Assembly: GCF_022539505.1 (NCBI RefSeq) | Contig: NC_061508.1 | Coordinates: 91,243,276-91,307,275 of the forward strand | Direction: 5' to 3' | Source of the DNA: Lolium rigidum | Lineage: Eukaryota; Streptophyta; Magnoliopsida; Poales; Poaceae | DNA: 64,000 nt | In this document: positions 20,444-30,716 of the stretch, in pieces | Position numbering within the stretch: position 1 is the first letter of the stretch | How the letters are laid out: each line of letters begins with the position of its first letter | Position numbers and translations under genes: made by a program | Notes under the pieces: model-generated | Databases searched by the model: none | The model's input: the letters and a program-made list of their open reading frames with translations, nothing else | Told to the model about the DNA's origin: nothing

Positions 20444-22041
20444 TGATACGTCTCCGACGTATCGATAATTTCTTATGTTCCATGCCACATTATTGATGTT
20501 ATCTACATGTTTTATGCACACTTTATGTCATATTCGTGCATTTTCTGGAACTAACCTATTAACAAGATGCCGAAGTGCCGCTTCGTTGTTTTCGCTGTTT
20601 TTGGTTTCAGAAATCCTAGTAAGGAAATATTCTTGGAATTGGACGAAATCAAAGCCCAGGGCCTATTTTTCCACGAAGCTTCCAGAAGTCCGAAGGAGAG
20701 ACGAAGAGGGGCCACGAGGGGGCCACACCCTAGGGCGGCGCGGCCCCCCCTGGCCGCGCGGCCCCGTGGTGTGGGGCTCTCGTGCCGCCTCTTGACCTAC
20801 CCTTCCGCCTACAAATAGCCTCCGTGACGAAACCCCCAGCACCGAGAGCCACGATACGGAAAACCTTCCGAGACGCCGTCGCCGCCGATCCCATCTCGGG
20901 GGATCCAGGGAGATCGCCTCCGGCACCCTCGCCGGAGAGGGGATTCATCTCCCGGAGGACTCTACGCCGCCATGGTCGCCTCCGGTGTGATGTGTGAGTA
21001 GTCTACCCCTGGACTATGGGTCCATAGCAGTAGCTAGATGGTTGTCTTCTCCTCATTGTGCTTCATTGTTGGATCTTGTGAGCTGCCTAACATGATCAAG
21101 ATCATCTATCCGTAATTCTATATGTTGTGTTTGTCGGGATCCGATGGATAGAGAATACTATGTCATGTTAATTATCAAGTTATTATACATGTGTTGTTTA
21201 TGATCTTGCATGCTCTCCGTTTCTAGTAGATGCTCTGGCCAAGTAGATGCTTTTAACTCCAAGAGGGAGTACTTATGCTCGATAGTGGGTTCATGCCTGC
21301 ATTGACACCTGGGGGAGTGACAGAAACCCCTAAGGTTGTGTTGTGCTGTTGCCACTAGGGATAAAACATTGGCGCTATGTCCGAGGATGTAGTTGTTGAT
21401 TATATTACGCACCATACTTAATGCAATTGTCTGTTGTTTGCAACTTAATACTGGAGGGGGTTCGGATGATAACCTGAAGGTGGACTTTTTAGGCATAGAT
21501 GCGCTTGGATGGCGGTCTATGTACTTTGTCGTAATGCCCAATTAAATCTCACTATACTTATCATGTCATGTATGTGCATTGTTATGCCCTCTCTATTTGT
21601 CAATTGCCCGATCGTAATTTGTTCACCCAACATGCTTTTATCTTATGGGAGAGACACCTCTAGTGAACCGTGGACCCCGGTCCATTCTTTAATACTGAAA
21701 TACAAATCTGCTGCAATACTTGTTTTTACTATTTTCTCTGCAAACAATCATCTTCCACACAATACGGTTAATCCTTTGTTACAAGCAAGCCGGTGAGATT
21801 GACAACCTCACTCGTTTCGTTGGGGCAAAGTACTTTGGTTGTGTTGTGCAGGTTCCACGTTGGCGCCGGAATCTCCGGTGTTGCGCCGCACTACATCCCG
21901 CCGCCATCAACCTTCAACGTGCTTCTTGGCTCCTCCTGGTTCGATAAACCTTGGTTTCTTTCTCGAGGGAAAACTTGTCGCTGTGCGCATCATACCTTCC
22001 TCTTGGGGTTGCCCAACGAACGTGTGAAATACACGCCATCA
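20444..22041 (+). mobile_element. 5' LTR of a plus-strand Gypsy element
   Basis: It begins TGATACGTCTCCGACGTATC and ends ...CGCCATCA, giving TG...CA ends with 4-bp inverted TGAT/ATCA. Length is about 1.6 kb. A TATA-like acaaatagcc lies near 20811-20820. It is followed by a primer-binding site and gag on the same strand, so it is the 5' LTR. The first 500 bp or so resemble the two minus-strand LTRs downstream (30435 and 25346), while the rest differs. These ends recall the abundant Triticeae Sabrina/WHAM-type group, named only tentatively. Confidence 0.82.
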
Positions 22042-22052
22042 AGCTCTTTTTC

Positions 22053-22070
22053 TGGCGCCGTTGCCGGGGA
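22053..22070 (+). other. Primer-binding site, tRNA-Asp type
   Basis: TGGCGCCGTTGCCGGGGA is complementary to the 3' end of plant tRNA-Asp as I remember it (ending CCCCGGCAACGGCGCCA). It lies 11 nt after the LTR end, somewhat further than usual. Confidence 0.75.
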
Positions 22071-22289
22071 GATCAAGACACGCTGCAAGGGGAGTCTCCA
22101 CTTCTCAATCTCTTTACTTTGTTTTTGTCTTGCTTTATTTACTACTTTGTTTGCTGCACTAAATTAAAATACAAAAAAATTAGTTGCTAGTTTTACTTTA
22201 TTTGCTATCTTGTTTGCTATATCGAAAACACAAAAAAATTAGTTTACTTGCATTTACTTTATCTAGTCTGCTTTATTTACTATTGCTAA

Positions 22290-23586
22290 AATGGCCAACC
22301 CTGAAAATACTAAGTTGTGTGACTTCACTAGCACAAATAATAATGATTCCTTATGCACACCTATTGCTCCACCTGCTACTACAAAGAGAATTCTTTGAAA
22401 TTAAACCCGCTTTACTTAATCTTGTCATGAGAGAGCAATTTTCTCGGTGTTAGTTCCGATGATGCTCGCTGCCCATCTCAATAATTTTGTTGAACTATGT
22501 GAGATGCAAAAATATAAAGATGTAGATGGTGACATTATAAAATTAAAATTGTTCCCTTTCTCATTAAGAGGAAGAGCTAAAGATTGGTTGCTATCTCTCG
22601 CCTAAGAATAGTATTGATTCATGGACTAAATGCAAGGATGCTTTTATTGGTAGATATTATCCCCCTGCTAAAATTATATCTTTGAGGAGTAGCATAATGA
22701 ATTTCAAACAATTAGATACTGAACATGTTGCTCAAGCTTGGGAAAGAATGAAATCTCTCGGTTAAAAATTGCCCAACCCATGGACTCGACTACTTGGATG
22801 ATCATCCAAACCTTCTATGCAGGACTAAATTTTTCTTCACGGAATTTATTGGATTCAGCTGCTGGAGGTACCTTTATGTCCATCACTCTTGGTGAAGCAA
22901 CAAGGCTTCTTGATAATATGATGGTTAATTACTCTGAATGGCACGCGGAAAGAGCTCCACAAGGTAAGAAGGTAAATTCTGTTGAAGAATCCTCTTCCTT
23001 GAATGATAAGGTTGATGCTATTATGTCTATGCTTGTGAATGATAGGACTAATATTGATCCTAATAATGTTCCGTTAGCTTCATTGGTTGCACAAGAAGAA
23101 CATGTTGATGTAAACTTCATTAAAAATAATAATTTCAACAACAATGCTTACCGAACAATTCTAGTAACAACTATAGGCCATATCCTTATAATAATGGCAA
23201 CGGCTATGGTAATTCTTATGGAAATTCTTACAACAATAATAGGAATTCACCCCCTGGACTTGAAGCCATGCTTAAAGAATTTATTAGTACACAAACTGCT
23301 TTTAACAAATCTGTTGAAGAAAAGCTTGGGAAAATTGATATACTTGCTTCTAAAGTCGATAGTCTTGCTTGCTGATGTTGATCTTTTGAAATCAAAAGTT
23401 TTGCCTAATGAGAATTATCATAATAAAATTGTTACTACAGCAAATGCCATTCAAGTTAGAATTAATGAGAATATAAGATTAATGGCTGAACTGCGTGCTA
23501 GGTGGGATAGAGAAGAAAATGAAAAACTAGCTAAAGAGAAGAATATAGCTAAAGTTTGGACTATTACTGTTATCACCAAGATTTGA
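22290..23586 (+). pseudogene. Gypsy gag, frameshifted, running into the gap
   Basis: It starts MANPENTKLCDFTS at 22290. The frame is lost within 40 codons and resumes with the capsid core FVELCEMQKYKDVDGDIIK and LFPFSLRGRAKDWLLSL (22480-22600), the Retrotrans_gag signature. A long open stretch at 22738-23586 contains SAAGGTFMSITLGEATRLLD, an Asn-rich segment and a C-terminal coiled coil. At least three frameshifts separate these blocks. The element's pol and 3' LTR are not seen because a 100-N gap begins 70 bp later. Confidence 0.8.
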
Positions 23587-23656
23587 CCGAGTCAGAGGTG
23601 GGCCGCAGTCGAGGTGGGCTTAAGGAAATATACGTGGAGAATTATATGAATCGGCC

Positions 23657-23756
23657 NNNNNNNNNNNNNNNNNNNNNNNNNNNNNNNNNNNNNNNNNNNN
23701 NNNNNNNNNNNNNNNNNNNNNNNNNNNNNNNNNNNNNNNNNNNNNNNNNNNNNNNN
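23657..23756. other. Scaffold gap of 100 N
   Basis: Exactly 100 N is a conventional placeholder for a gap of unknown size. Left of it is plus-strand Gypsy gag, and right of it is LTR sequence of a minus-strand Gypsy. The true order and distance across it are not known. Confidence 0.98.
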
Positions 23757-23837
23757 GTACTTCATTTAAAATTTTACGTATTACAGGGTTAAGGTTTGAA
23801 AGCTTCCATATAATGTGACAGCACCTTAAGAGTTTTT
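23757..23837. other. Short sequence between gap and LTR, unassigned
   Basis: It does not align with the corresponding part of the other LTR (28840-28925), although alignment starts sharply at ggcgaagag (23840). It may be gap-edge sequence from elsewhere. Confidence 0.4.
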
Positions 23838-25346
23838 CAGTTGGCGAAGAGGGTAGTGAAATACGGGTGGTATGAATAAGTAGTAGCAACGGCACCGGAA
23901 AAGTGCTTTGCCCGGGGACGATAAACAAGCGATAGTAACGCAGCGATAGTAATGCGGCGAGTAGTAACGCGATAAAACGGTAAACAAGCGGCGATAGCGA
24001 TGTTTAGGAACAAGGCCTAGGGATTAGACTTTCACTAGTGGACACTCTCAACATTGATCACATAACAGAATAGATAAATGCATACTCTACACTCTTGTTG
24101 GATGATGAACACATTGCGTAGGATTACACGAACCCTCAATGCCGGAGTTAACAAGCTCCACAATAATGCTCATATTTTAGTAACCTTTAGTGTAAGATAG
24201 ATCAAAAGACTAAACCAAGTACTAACATAGCATGCACACTTGTCACCTTCATGCATATGTAGGAGGAATAGATCACATCAATATTATCATAGCAATAGTT
24301 AACTTCGCAATCTACAAGAGATCATGATCATAGCATAAACCAAGTACTAACACGGTGCACACCTTGTCACCTTTGCACACGTGCGGGAGGAATAAAACTA
24401 CTTTAATAACATTGCTAGAGTAGCACATAGATAAATTGTGATACAAACACATTGCAATCATAAAGAGATATAAATAAGCACCTCACTATGCCATTCAACG
24501 AGTGAATAAGTATTACGTGAAATATAGCCTAAGAGACCCACACGGTGCACACACTTGTCACCTTTACACACGTGGGACAAGGAGTCTCCGGAGATCACAT
24601 AAGTAAAACTCACTTGACTAGCATAATGACATCTAGATTACAAGCATCATCATATGAATCTCAATCATGTAAGGCAGCTCATGAGATTATTGTATTGAAG
24701 CACATAGGAGAGAGATGAACCACATAGCTACCGGTACGGCCCGAGCCTCGATGGAGAACTACTCCCTCCTCATGGGAGCGACGGCGGTGATGAAGATGGC
24801 GGTGGAGATGGCAGCGGTGTCGATGGAGAAGCCTTCGGGGGCACTTCCCCGCTCCGGCGGGGTGCGGAACAGAGACTCCTGTCCCCCGGATCTTGGCTTC
24901 GCGATGGCGGCGGCTGCGGAAGGTTTTCCGTATCGTGGTTTTTTCGCCTCGGGGTTTTCGCGACGGAGGCTTTAAATAGGCGGAAGGGCGGGTCAGGGGG
25001 CGTCACGAGGGGCCCACACTATAGGTCGGCGCGGCCGGGGCTTGGGCCGCGCCGCCCTATAGTTTGGCCACCTCGTGGCCCCACTTCGTGTGTTCTTCGG
25101 TCTTCCGGAAGCTCCGTGGAAAAATAGGGCCACTGGGTCTTCGTTTCGTCCAATTCGAGAATATTTCGTTACTAGGATTTCGAAACCAAAAACAGCGAGA
25201 AAACGAGAGCGGCACTTCGGCATCTTGTTAATAGGTTAGTTCCGGAAAATGCACGAATATGACATAAAGTGTGCATAAAACATGTAGGTATCATCAATAA
25301 TATGGCATAGAACATAAGAAATTATCGATACGTCGGAGACGTATCA
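23838..25346 (-). repeat. 3' LTR of the minus-strand Gypsy, incomplete
   Basis: On the minus strand it starts TGATACGTCTCCGACGTATC at 25346. It is colinear with 28925-30435, including the same TATA-like ctatttaaagcc (about 24972) and caccgtgtgggtctctt. The last 210 bp or so of the LTR (toward ...GACATCA) are missing next to the gap. Confidence 0.88.
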
Positions 25347-25363
25347 AGCATCCCCAAGCTTAG
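25347..25363 (-). other. Polypurine tract of the minus-strand Gypsy
   Basis: On the minus strand CTAAGCTTGGGGATGC immediately precedes the 3' LTR start. The purine block GGGGATG is short, and near-identical copies recur inside the element. Confidence 0.65.
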
Positions 25364-27808
25364 TTACGCTCGTCCGAGCGGGTAAAACGATAACAAAGAT
25401 AATTTCTGAAGTGACATGCCATCATAAACTTGATCATATTGTAAACATATGTAATGAATGCGGCGATCAAAATAATGGTAATGACATGAGTAAACAAGCT
25501 GAATCATAAAGCAATGACTTTTCATGAATAGCACTTTCAAGACAGGCATCAATAAGTCTTGCATAAGAGTTAACTCATAAAGCAATAATTTAAAGTAAAG
25601 ATATTGAAGCAACACAATGGAAGATAAAGTTTCAGCGGTTGCTTTCAACTTGTAACATGTATATCTCAATGATAGTTTGTCAACATAGAGTAATATAACA
25701 AGTGCAATATGCAAGTATGTAAGAATCAATGCACAGTTCACACAAGTGTTTGCTTCTTGAGGTGGAGAGAGATAGGTGAACTGACTCAACATAAAAAGTA
25801 AAAGAAAGGTCCTTCAAAGAGGAAAAGCATCGATTGCTATATTTGTGCTAGAGCTTTGGTTTTTGAAAACATAAAGAGAGCATAAAAGTAAAGTTTTGAG
25901 AGGTGTTTGTTGTTGTCAACGAATGGTAGTGGGCACTCTAACTACCTCATCAACCAGACTTTCAAGAGCGGCTCCCATGAAGGACGTTATCTCTACCGGC
26001 AAGGTAGATCATCCCTCTTCTCTTTTGTTTACACATGTACTTTAGTTTAGTTTTTCTTTATTTATGGATGACACTCCTCCCAACCTTTTGCTTACACAAG
26101 CCATGGCTAACCGAATCCTCGGGTGCCTTCCAACAATCACATACCATGAAGGAGTGTCTATTTGCAAAATTAAGTTGCTTAACGATGAATCGAGCAAAAC
26201 ATGTGAAGAGAATTATTAATGCAAGTTAATTAATCGGGGCTGGGAACCCCATTGCCGGCTCTTTTTGCAAAATTATTGGATAAGCGGATGTGCCACTAGT
26301 CCATTGTGAAAGTACTGTCGAAGTAAATGACAAGATCGAAAGATAAAACACCACATACTTCCTCATGAGCTATAAAACATTGACACAAATCAGAGGTGAT
26401 AAATTTTGAATTATTTAAAGGTAGCACTCAAGCAATTTACTTTGGAATGGCGGAGAAATACCATGTAGTGGGTAGGTATGGTGGACACAAATGGCATAGT
26501 TATTGACTCAAGGATTTTGGATGCATGAGAAGTATTCCCTCTCGATACAAAGTTTAGGCTAGCAAGGTTATTTGAAACAAACACAAGGATGAACGGTGCA
26601 GCAAAACTCACATAAAAGTCATATTGTAAACATTATAAGACTCTACACCGTCTTCCTTGTTGTTCAAAACTCAATACTAGAAATTATCTAGACTTTAGAG
26701 AGACCAATTATGCAAACCAAATTTTAGCAAGCTCTATGTATTTCTTCATTAATAGGTGCAAAGCATATGATGCAAGAGCTTAAACATGAGCACAACAATT
26801 GCCAAGTATCACATTATCCAAGACATTATAGCAATTTACTACATGTATCATTTTCCAATTCCAACCATATAACAAATTAACGAAGAAGAAACTTCGCCAT
26901 GAATACTATGAGCTAAGAACACATGTGTTCATACGAACCTGCGGAGCGTGTCTCTCTCCCACACAAGCATGATGAACTTATTCAAACATAAACAAAAACA
27001 AACAGACGCTCCAAGTAAAGTACATAAGATGTGACGGAATAAAAATATAGTTTCGAGGGAGGAACACTGATAATGTTGTCGATGAAGAAGGGGATGCCTT
27101 GGGCATCCCCAAGCTTAGACGCTTGAGTCTTCTTAGAATATGCAGGGGTGAACCACCGGGGCATCCCCAAGCTTAGAGCTTTCACTCTCCTTGATCATAT
27201 TGCATCATACTCCTCTCTTGATCCTTGAAAACTTCCTCCACACCAAACTCGAAACAACTCATTAGAGGGTTAGTGCACAATAAAAATTCACATGTTCAGA
27301 GGTGACACAATCATTCTTAACACTTCTGGACATTGCATAAAGCTACTGGACATTAATGGATCAAAGAAATTCATCCAACATAGCAAAAGAGGCAATGCGA
27401 AATAAAAAGACAGAATCTGTCAAAACAGAACAGTCCGTAAAGATGGATTTTATTAGGGCACCAGACTTGCTCAAATGAAAATGCCCAAATTGAATGAAAG
27501 TTGCGTACATATCTGAGGATCACTCACGTAAATTGGCTTAATTTTCTGAGTTACCTACAGAGAATTAGACCCAGATTCGTGACAGCAAAGAAATGTGGAA
27601 CTGCGCAGTAATCCAAATCTAGTACTTACTTTACTATCAAAGACTTTACTTGGCACAAAAAAACATAAAACTAAGATAAGGAGAGGTTGCTACAGTAGTA
27701 AACAACTTCCAAGACACAAATATAAAACAAAGTACTGTAGCAAAATAACACATGGGTTATCTCCCAAGAAGTTCTTTCTTTATAGCCATTAAGATGGGCT
27801 CAGCAGTT
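25364..27808 (-). other. Non-coding interior of the minus-strand Gypsy
   Basis: AT-rich sequence without a credible ORF. Two blocks reading (on plus) ggcatccccaagcttag lie at 27103-27120 and 27160-27176, repeating the polypurine-tract motif. The region is homologous, with divergence, to 36588-38480. Confidence 0.7.
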
Positions 27809-28546
27809 TTAATGATGCACTCGCAAGAAATAGTATTTGAAGCAAAAGAGAGCATCAAGAGGCAAATTCAAAACACATTTAAGTCTAACATGCTTCCTAT
27901 GCATAGGAATCTTGTAAATAAACAAGTTCATGAGGAGCAAAGTAACAAGCATAGGAAGATAAAACAAGTGTAGCTTCAAAAATTTCAGCACATAGAGAGG
28001 CATTTTAGTAACATGAAAATTTCTACAACCATATTTTCCTCTCTCATAATAACTTTCAGTAGCATCATGAGCAAACTCAACAATATAACTATCACATAAA
28101 GCATTCTTATTATGAGTCTCATGCATAAAATTATTACTCTCCACATAGGCATAATCAATTTTATTAGTTGTAGTGGGAGCAAATTCAACAAAGTAGCTAT
28201 CATTATTATTCTCATCATCAAATATAGGAGGCATATTGTAATCATAATCAAATTTATCCTCCATAGTAGGTTGTACCAAAAGACCACTATTATAATCATC
28301 ATAAATAAGTGGCAAAGTATCATCAAAGAAAATTTTCTTCTCAATGCTTGGGGGACTAAAAAGATCATGAAAACCAGCTTCCCCAAGCTTAGAACTTTCT
28401 ATATCATTGTCAACAATGGTGCTCAAAGCGTTCATACTAATATTACTACCAGCATGCAAATAAGATTCCATAGGTTTTTTAATTTTCGCATCAAACAATC
28501 CATGTTTTAAATAAGGAAATAGAATAAGAAGCTCATTGTTGTCCAT
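27809..28546 (-). CDS. Conserved ORF of a non-autonomous Gypsy, unknown function
   Basis: An uninterrupted 245-codon frame starts MDNNELLILFPYLKHGLFDA and lies just inside the 5' LTR and primer site, where gag would be expected. The N-terminal half is acidic with repeated D/N/Y (FFDDTLPLIYDDYNSG, PIFDDENNNDSYFVEF). The centre has SYIVEFAHDATESYYERGKY. The C-terminus is hydrophobic with likely membrane segments (LFYLPMLVTLLLMNLFIY), followed by basic residues. I recall similar frames in Triticeae Gypsy elements but know no function. It has no zinc knuckle or capsid motif. That it stays open in an element otherwise free of ORFs suggests recent origin or selection. Confidence 0.6.
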   Translation of the reverse strand: MDNNELLILFPYLKHGLFDAKIKKPMESYLHAGSNISMNALSTIVDNDIESSKLGEAGFHDLFSPPSIEKKIFFDDTLPLIYDDYNSGLLVQPTMEDKFDYDYNMPPIFDDENNNDSYFVEFAPTTTNKIDYAYVESNNFMHETHNKNALCDSYIVEFAHDATESYYERGKYGCRNFHVTKMPLYVLKFLKLHLFYLPMLVTLLLMNLFIYKIPMHRKHVRLKCVLNLPLDALFCFKYYFLRVHH

Positions 28547-28683
28547 TATGCCAAACTAGTGTAAACAAGAAACAAAAAGATGCAATTGCAGGATCTAAAG
28601 GAAATAGCTTCGAGCACTCACACATCGGCGCCGAGAAAAATGCGTTACACGGAACCGGAGTATGAGTGCCTTTTACCTTTCCT

Positions 28684-28700
28684 CCCCGGCAACGGCGCCG
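28684..28700 (-). other. Primer-binding site, tRNA-Asp type, of the minus-strand Gypsy
   Basis: On the minus strand GGCGCCGTTGCCGGGGA lies 12 nt after the LTR end (28713). It is identical to the core of the site at 22054-22070 except that the leading T is replaced by C. Confidence 0.72.
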
Positions 28701-28712
28701 GAAAAAGTGCTT

Positions 28713-30435
28713 GATGTCTACGGGAGCTTCTATTCTTGTAGGCAGTGTTGGGCCTCCAAGAGCGAGAGGTTTGTAGAACAGCGGCAAGTTTCCCTTAAGT
28801 GGATCACCCAAGGTTTATCGATCTCGGGGAGGAAGAGGTCAAAGATATCCCTCTCATGCAACCCCGCAACCACAAAGCAAGAAGTCTCTTGTGTCCCCAA
28901 CACACCTAATAGGTGCACTAGTTCGGCGAAGAGATAGTGAAATACGGGTGGTATGAATAAGTAGTAGCAACGGCACCGAGAAAAGTGCTTTGCCCGAGGA
29001 CGATAAACAAGCGGTAGTAACGCAGCGGTAGTAATGCAGCAGTAGTAACGCGATAAAACGATAAACAAGCGGCGATAGCGATATTTAGGAACAAGGCCTA
29101 GGGATTAGACTTTCACTAGTGGACACTCTCAACATTGATCACATAACGAGAATAGATAAATGCATACTCTACACTCTTGTTGGATGATGAACACATTGCG
29201 TAGGATTACACGAACCCTCAATGCCGGAGTTAACAAGCTCCACAATAATGCTCATATTTTAGTAACCTTTAGTGTAAGATAGATCAAAAGACTAAACCAA
29301 GTACTAACATAGCATGCACACTTTGTCACCTTCATGCATATGTAGGAGGAATAGATCACATCAATATTATCATAGCAATAGTTAACTTCGCAATCTACAA
29401 GAGATCATGATCATAGCATAAACCAAGTACTAACACGGTGCACACACTTCGTCACCTTTGCACACGTGCGGGAGGAATAAAACTACTTTAATAACATTGC
29501 TAGAGTAGCACATAGATAAATTGTGATACAAACACATTGCAATCATAAAGAGATATAAATAAGCACCTCACTATGCCATTCAACGAGTGAATAAGTATTC
29601 TGTGAAATATAGCCTAAGAGACCCACACGGTGCACACACTCGTCACCTTTACACACGTGGGACAAGGAGTCTCCGGAGATCACATAAGTAAAACTCACTT
29701 GACTAGCATAATGACATCTAGATTACAAGCATCATCATATGAATCTCAATCATGTAAGGCAGCTCATGAGATTATTGTATTGAAGCACATAGGAGAGAGA
29801 TGAACCACATAGCTACCGGTACAGCCCCGAGCCTCGATGGAGAACTACTCCCTCCTCATGGGAGCGAGCAGCGGTGATGAAGATGGCGGTGGAGATGGCA
29901 GCGGTGTCGATGGAGAAGCCTTCCGGGGGCACTTCCCCGCTCCGGCAAGGTGCCGGAACAGAGACTCCTGTCCCCCAGATCTTGGCTTCGCGATGGCGGC
30001 GGCTCTGGAAGGTTTTCCGTATCGTGGTTTTTTTCGCCTCAGGGTTTTCGCGACGGAGGCTTTAAATAGGCGGAAGGGCAGGTCAAGGGGCGTCACGAGG
30101 GGCCCACACTATAGGTCGGCGCGGCCAGGGCTTGGGCCGCGCCGCCCTATAGTTTGGCCACCTCGTGGCCCCACTTCGTGTGTTCTTCGGTCTTCCGGAA
30201 GCTCCGTGGAAAAATAGGGCCCTGGATCTTCGTTTCGTCCAATTCGAGAATATTTCGTTACTAGGATTTACGAAACCAAAAACAGCGAGAAAACGAGACG
30301 GCACTTCGGCATCTTGTTAATAGGTTAGTTCCAGAAAATGCACGAATATGACATAAAGTGTGCATAAAACATGTAGGTATCATCAATAATATGGCATAGA
30401 ACATAAGAAATTATCGATACGTCGGAGACGTATCA
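28713..30435 (-). repeat. 5' LTR of the minus-strand Gypsy
   Basis: 1723 bp, starting TGATACGTC at 30435 and ending GACATCA at 28713 (minus strand), with TGAT/ATCA ends. A TATA-like ctatttaaagcc on the minus strand lies near 30060-30071. Open frames within 29837-30304 are compositional. Confidence 0.9.
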
Positions 30436-30716
30436 GTTCCCCAAGAGAAGAAATCAATAAAGAAGAGAAAGGGGAACACTTGCTACTTATGCCGTGAGAA
30501 GGGGCACTTTGCTTCTTCTTGCTTAAGTGGTACCTTATCTAACCCTATAATTGTTGATGATGATTATTCTCTAGGGAAGGATAAGGATGGCAATGTGTTT
30601 GCCAAGTTTGTTGGAACTCAAAGTGGTTTCAAGAAAAGAACCATTTGGGTTGCCAAGCCTATTGTGACTAATCTCTTAGGACCCAACTTGGTTGGGGACC
30701 AACAATCTCAAACTTG
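30436..30716 (+). pseudogene. Gag C-terminus with CCHC zinc knuckle, truncated
   Basis: An open frame continues from the Gypsy edge and encodes CYLCREKGHFASSC (30481-30522), a CX2CX4HX4C nucleic-acid-binding knuckle. A basic/aromatic tail follows (KKRTIWVAKPIVTNLLGPNL), and the frame stops near 30716. The N-terminal capsid part was displaced by the insertion at 30435. Confidence 0.75.

Larger units (their letters stand above)
23838..30435 (-). mobile_element. Non-autonomous Gypsy LTR retrotransposon, minus strand
   Basis: Two LTRs in minus orientation (5' LTR 28713-30435; 3' LTR from 25346 leftwards, incomplete) flank a 3.37-kb interior with a tRNA-Asp-type primer site, one 245-aa ORF and a polypurine tract. 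No gag-pol domains are present. The LTRs look highly similar by eye (a few differences per 100 bp), so insertion is recent. The right flank (gttcc...) is the gag of another LTR element, which it has interrupted. The left end is lost near the scaffold gap, so the target duplication cannot be checked. Confidence 0.85.
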
